Notes under the pieces: model-generated
The model's database searches: none
Seen by the model: only the letters and a program-made list of their open reading frames with translations
What the model was told of the DNA's origin: nothing
NCBI GenBank assembly: GCA_033032865.1
Contig: JAWHQI010000507.1
Coordinates: 186,001 to 250,000 of the forward strand
Source: Dactylorhiza incarnata
Lineage: Eukaryota; Streptophyta; Magnoliopsida; Asparagales; Orchidaceae
Direction: 5' to 3'
Length of the DNA stretch: 64,000 nt
Part shown: one piece after another, positions 59,856 to 64,000 of the stretch
How positions within the stretch are numbered: the first letter of the stretch is position 1
Layout of the letters: every line of letters starts with the position of its first letter
Made by a program: the position numbers and the translations under genes

Positions 59856-61577
59856 TCATTCTCTCTTTGATCTCTTAGAAGACTGCTCGCTCGAAGAGGA
59901 AGTATCAGTCTCTGCAGAAGATTCTTCTAGACTATTCCCTGGAATTCTAGAGCTTGAGCTTGAACTGGAATCCAGACCCAGGGCATAGCGGCTTCCACTT
60001 TCTTCATCTTCGATCACGACATCTTCATCTTGACCTGCGGTCTCATCAGCAACATCCGCGGTCTCTTCAGCAGTCGCAGATTGCTCTTCAATCCTCTATG
60101 CCGCGTCAGGAAAGAGATCGGCAAACGTGATGTCCTTATACTCTTCAGTAAATCCACCTCGGCCTCGAACTTCGTTCAGCACCTGGTCGGCGGTCTCTTT
60201 TATGTGATGCATCATAGCCCTCTGAAAAGCTGGATTCTCAGGGTCATAGGCTGCTTTTTCAGATTGCTGCCAAAGAGATATATGTTAGACCGCGCGATCG
60301 TAAGTAACGCGTTCATAAAATGTAAGTAAAATTCTCACTTTTCTTTCTTCTTGCAAGGCAGTTATTTCGTCTAGAGCGCTGCGAAGAGACCGCCCCATAT
60401 GGTGGTTTAAGATTGTGCTTCTAGCGGTCATTTGGGCACAGAGGTCGGGGAGCGCATCGGTCTCAATATTCAATATTTCATTTGTATTCTTTCGCCCATA
60501 CAAAGCCGAGGTGACCGCGTATGCGTGACGGGTCACTTTCCCGCTCCATAGGGGAAGATCAGTGGACACCTTCACAGATCTTCCTTTGGCCGCCCATTTG
60601 AGGAGGGGTTTTCCTTTGATATCCTTCATTCTTCTTTTAAAATCGATCAAGGGAAAATCTCGCTCGACGGTCTCAGAGGTAGTGCCGAACACGTCGGCCT
60701 CACGCTTCAGCCTCCTCTCCCTCTGAGTAAGAACTTCTGCTGCTGGGGAGATAGGATCTTTTGCGGGGACCGCAAAGGTCGCTAAAAGTTGGGAAAAAGT
60801 TAGGAAAAACATACAAAAAACATGAAAGGAAATTATTCGAGACCGTAAGAAAAACTTACTTTCAGCTGGGATGATCTCGGCGATCTCGGGCCAGATCGAT
60901 AGATAATGAACGAGATCGATCCTCTTGCCCGCCAAGAAAGCCAAAATTTTCAGCTCTTCATCTGAGACCGCTTTTATCTTCTTAAAGATGCTGTCAGGTC
61001 GCAGAGAGGGTGAGCTCCTGAGACCGCCAAGGTCACCTTCGAAGACAAGAAATCTCTCTGTCCAGAAAGAGATTTTATTAGGAAGATTCATGATTTTTAT
61101 TCCATCTGCTGAAAAGTACATCAATCATTTGAATTCTTCCTTCTTTCTGCCTTCCTTCAAAATCTTCGCGGTAAAGGTTGCGCGGAACAGATTCATTGTG
61201 AACTTCACCTTTTCCGATCTCAAGTAATTGATGAAGACATTGACCAGACCGATGGAGTTCGGAGCCAACTGGGCGAGCACGAAGCCGTAGTATTCCAAGA
61301 TCTCTAGCCATTCCCAAGGGAGGGGAATTCTCAACCCGTTATCGAAGTGGTCGATGGGAATGATAAACTTTTTCTGCTCTCCAAAGTTCAACCTTTCATG
61401 ATCGGCTGGCGGTCTCACAACTATCTGAGTCTGAATCATATACTTTTTTATGAAATCAATATATTCATCCTTTGATAAGCGACCTTGTTTGTGATCGGCG
61501 TTCAGGAAAATGTTAGCAGAAGAGGCACGAGCGGACACCATTTTGAGCGATCGCTGAGATCGATGCTTTGGGCGCAT
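59856..61577 (-). CDS. Antisense gene B of the Tat element (Transposase_28-like), spliced
   Basis: Read leftwards from ATG at 61577: exon 1 to 60860, exon 2 60781-60339, exon 3 60266-59856. Both introns (78 and 72 bp) have GT...AG ends on the minus strand (GTAAGTTT...CTTTTAG and GTGAGAAT...TTTGGCAG) and preserve the frame. LRIPLPWEWLEILEYYGF, QLAPNSIGLVNVFI and SFWTERFLVFEGDL resemble the gypsy-linked Transposase_28 family, whose role is unknown. The tail is acidic and Ser-rich, ending SSKRSKRE. In-frame TGA (61125-61127) and TAG (60095-60097) mean this copy is damaged. A TATA box lies just upstream. Confidence 0.78.
60267..60338 (-). other. Minus-strand intron of antisense gene B (second)
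   Basis: Donor AAAA|GTGAGA and acceptor TTTGGCAG|CAATCTG on the minus strand, 72 bp, phase 0. Without splicing the frame stops soon after YERVTYDRAV; with splicing it continues QSEKAAYDPENPAF for over 130 codons, apart from the single TAG. Confidence 0.75.
60782..60859 (-). other. Minus-strand intron of antisense gene B (first)
   Basis: Donor GAAA|GTAAGTTTTTC and acceptor CAACTTTTAG|CGAC on the minus strand, 78 bp. It is AT-rich compared with its flanks and happens to contain no stop, so an unspliced frame reads through it as a hydrophobic insert (FHVFCMFFLTFSQLL) that does not fit the protein around it. Confidence 0.75.
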
Positions 61578-61610
61578 TCAAGAGAGCATGAAATAAAGGT
61601 TATGAAGGCA

Positions 61611-61620
61611 GCTATTTATA
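61611..61620 (-). promoter_or_regulatory. TATA box for antisense gene B
   Basis: Minus strand TATAAATAGC within TTCTATAAATAGCTGCC, 43 bases upstream of the gene B ATG. It nearly repeats the TATA context of the sense LTR (CTATAAATAGAG). A start about 30 bases downstream would give a leader of about 10-15 bases. Confidence 0.72.
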
Positions 61621-61914
61621 GAAGTTGAAGGGTCATTTCGTAATCATTACTTTTTGCTGATCGCCCAGCAAAAATTCGCAGACCGCTCGACCTGTGCAAG
61701 GTCATATGAAAGCATTCTATGTTGACGGTCTCAATAAATAAAACACAACAGCAATAACAGGCAATCCAGGCACAAAGAGATCGAAATTATAGAAATCAGG
61801 ACCGCACAAAACATAGAATTAAAAAAGACCACAAGAAATAGATGGAACATTAATAACAATATTACAAAACAAATTGTTCAAAATCCAGAGACCGCTCGGT
61901 CTCAAATTGAATGT
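61621..61914. other. Spacer between the two antisense genes
   Basis: About 290 bases, non-coding, with GACCGC words. It would contain the gene B promoter and the end of gene A transcripts. Confidence 0.6.
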
Positions 61915-64000
61915 TCATTTCCTAGAAGGCCTGTTTCTCCCTACATGAGCCGCAACATCCTGCATATCGTTCACTGCAGCCATAACCGACACCAAACTAT
62001 GATTGGCCAGCATCGCAGATCGGTGAATCTTGGACATTTCCTTGTCCACCTGCTCCATAGGGATCAGCACAATTTCAGGCTGCGGTCTCGCCGCTGGTTG
62101 ATCGCTGGAGGTACCCGGTCTCATCAGCATCTTCGCGTGACCGCCCCTCAGCCTCTCATTCTCCGCAGACAGCGCCGCAGCCTTCCCCTTGTAGTATTCA
62201 GTATCCTTTTCGTCCTTCTTAAGAGCTCGCGCGATCTCTGCAACCCTCAGATCGCATTCTTCTCTGATCCTCTTCTCGTTAGTACGTAATTTCTCCTCAA
62301 GATCGCGGATCTGATCATTCTGAGTTCGCTCCCTCATCAGCATAGAGCGAACATCCTCGAACATTGGGTTAAGAATGTTGGTTAGCTAAGGGGGGATCGC
62401 GATATGCTGAGGAAGTTCCCCCTCTTCGATCTCAGCATTATCATCACCTGCGGTCACAAGAGATGAATTTTTTCAATCATTCACAAGCGATCAAATAAAA
62501 TTTTTGATGAGCAGAAAGAGTACTTGGAAAGAAGTTGTGACCGCAGTCACGTAAAGCTCTTTTGACATCTTTAGTGACCACGGGATCTGCGGTCAGTGAA
62601 AGGCGATCTGATCCCCTTAAACGCTCCAGATCCATTCTTTCCAAATCTCTTTTCTGCGACTTTTCTCCCTCTTTTCTTCTTCTTTTTAATTCTTCATTAC
62701 TCAAGAGGATATCGTCGGTCTCAATAAAGACAATCTCACGTTTTCTTTCTGGAGAAACAGGTCGAACCGTAGGTAAAGGAAGGAACTCAACTGATTGAAG
62801 AATCTTTTTGCCCTTATTAGGTCGCAAAGCTGAGACCACCGCCGCGCGATCTGTTGCGGCTTTGCTCAAACGATCTTCCTGAAGAGAATCACTTGGGAGA
62901 CCGCTAGAAAGCACAACTTTCTCCTTAGCGATCTGTAGCCTCTCCGCAATCTCCTCCTCAGTCTTTTTATTCTCCGCGGTCTTCAAGACCGCATCCTTTT
63001 TCCTCTCTTCAGCGATCAGGGCCGCCTTTTCCTCAGCGATCCTGGCCGCTTCTTTCCTCCTCTCCTCCTCAGCGATTAGAGCCGCCTTCGCCTCGGCGGC
63101 CCTGACCGCCTCTTTCTTCCTTTCCTCCTCGGCGATCAGAGCCGCTTTCTCCTCAGCAACTCTGACCGCCTCCTTCTTCTCCTCCTCGACAGTCTTAGCC
63201 ACTTCTTTCTTCTTTTCTTCCTCCTCTTTCTTCTTTTTCTCTCTTTTCTCCCTCTCCTCCTTGTCCTTCTTCTTCTCATCATCTTTTTTCTTCTTCTTCT
63301 CTTCTTTCTCTTTCTTTTCTTTCTCCTCTTTTTCCCTCTTCTCTTTTGCCTCCTTTTCCTTCTTCTTCCTCGCCATCTCTTCCATCTCTTTTCTCTTTTC
63401 CTCCTTTGCTTTGATTATTTTATCAGCGGTCTCCTTCTCCCTATCCGCGATCTCTTTATCAACGACGACATTTCTGAGAGCTGAAGCCTCTAGGGGATCC
63501 AACACCTGCAACGATGAAAAAGATGAATTATTAGAAGAAACCTCATCAAGATAGGCGATTAATCCAGAATCATCCTCTCTTGGTAAGGTTGAGACCGCGG
63601 GAAGGAAGGGGAGATCGCCCTTAGCATTCACCTTCTGAAACTTCGCGGAGTCATCCAGGTCGACAGATTCAGGAAATATGGTCGCCCCCATGGCGGTCAC
63701 GTCTTTTTCTTCCTCATTTTTTCTGCTTCTCTTATAAGTCAAGCTAGATGGACTTGAATTTTTTCTTTTCCTGCCCTTCGCAGCGACCTCCTGTTCAGCG
63801 ATCTTCTGCCTCAAGGCTTCGGCCTCGGCCTTCTTCTGACGCAGCCCAGCCAGAATGACCTCGGTAGAGGCGGTCTCAGGAAGTTTGGAAGTTGTTTGGT
63901 CCAGCGCCTCCAGGGATTTCTGACAATTAAAAGAAATGGAAAAGTCAGGCAATTTCCATACAAGGTCTGAAGAAGTGTTTGATGGTTCAGAAGCAACAGA
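61915..64000 (-). CDS. Antisense gene A of the Tat element, 5' end beyond window, spliced
   Basis: Minus-strand frame open from the window edge to 62524, then an intron and a last exon 62447-61915. The long exon encodes a basic patch (KGRKRKNSS), then about 170 residues of Lys/Glu-rich coiled coil (repeats of EEKAALIAEEERKKEAVRAA type), then a hydrophilic tail. The last exon adds another coiled coil (IRDLEEKLRTNEKRIREECD) and ends VGRNRPSRK. One TAG (62386-62388) lies in the last exon. A further acceptor-like TTTTAATTGTCAG at 63920-63932 suggests an earlier intron. Function unknown; similar proteins are encoded antisense in other Tat elements. Confidence 0.75.
62448..62523 (-). other. Minus-strand intron of antisense gene A
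   Basis: Donor CCAA|GTACTCTTTC and acceptor TGTGACCGCAG|GTGATG on the minus strand, 76 bp. Splicing joins FFP to SDDNAEIEEGELPQH in phase; without it the frame ends at a TGA within the intron. Confidence 0.75.

Larger units (their letters stand above)
52136..64000 (+). mobile_element. Tat-lineage Ty3/gypsy retrotransposon, 3' end beyond window
   Basis: LTR with a strong TATA box, primer site, single gag-pol frame, then a long 3' region with antisense genes. Second (archaeal-type) RNase H, lack of a chromodomain, and antisense reading frames between pol and the 3' LTR are known hallmarks of the Tat lineage (Retand/Ogre type). Only one stop interrupts pol, so this is a fairly young copy. It is markedly more GC-rich than the rest of the window. 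Confidence 0.93.

Noticed and set aside
63261..63554. Plus-strand frame almost entirely Phe and Ser
   Set aside because: It is the complement of the Lys/Glu-rich coiled coil of antisense gene A.

Overview
This is nuclear DNA from a flowering plant. The evidence is one spliced gene with canonical GT-AG introns, in a mostly AT-rich background packed with plant-type transposable elements: Sirevirus-like Copia, chromovirus and Tat-type Ty3/gypsy, an RTE-like LINE, hAT elements and a Tourist-like MITE. I cannot name the species. I saw no bacterial genes, CRISPR arrays, rRNA or tRNA genes.

Host gene. The only cellular gene I can support is a tandem-BRCT protein on the + strand. It resembles the family of Arabidopsis AT4G02110 (recalled from memory). 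Six internal exons are visible (3656-3745, 3870-3974, 4067-4168, 5574-5658, 45900-45966, 46079-46123). All are open, phase-matched and bounded by GT/AG. Exons four and five are separated by about 40.2 kb, and almost all the repeats at 5.7-45.9 kb lie in that one intron. The first exon and the 3' half of the gene are not in the window, so its flanking introns are probably also very long.

Layout. 1-3024: decayed Ty3/gypsy gag-pol. 3656-5658: BRCT exons 1-4 of those visible. 5.7-9.2 kb: old debris and short duplicated blocks. 9.2-20.3 kb: a Sirevirus-like element (11014-19559, minus strand, 5-bp target duplication) inserted into the LTR of an older relative in the opposite orientation. 21.0-26.5 kb: a derivative with two long LTRs and only about 0.5 kb between them, carrying a Tourist-like MITE. 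26.5-28.6 kb: chromovirus remnants. 28.6-39.7 kb: further nested Sirevirus-like copies, including a solo LTR with a 5-bp target duplication. 39.7-45.9 kb: gypsy debris, two related MITEs and a hAT element. 45900-46123: BRCT exons 5-6. 46.9-51.4 kb: a LINE, a hAT element, a minus-strand chromovirus remnant split by MITEs, and a Copia LTR end.

52.1-64.0 kb is a nearly intact Tat-lineage Ty3/gypsy element whose 3' end lies beyond the window. Its sense strand carries a fused gag-pol reading frame with one premature stop. Its 3' region carries two antisense genes with short minus-strand introns. One of them has a TATA box directly upstream of its start.

No full autonomous Copia element is present. 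Every Sirevirus-like internal region with coding traces keeps only gag. The most unusual features are the 40-kb intron with intact exon phases, the spliced antisense genes of the Tat element, the shared palindrome-rich blocks and long G tracts in the LTRs, and the opposed nested Sireviruses that form a long inverted repeat.
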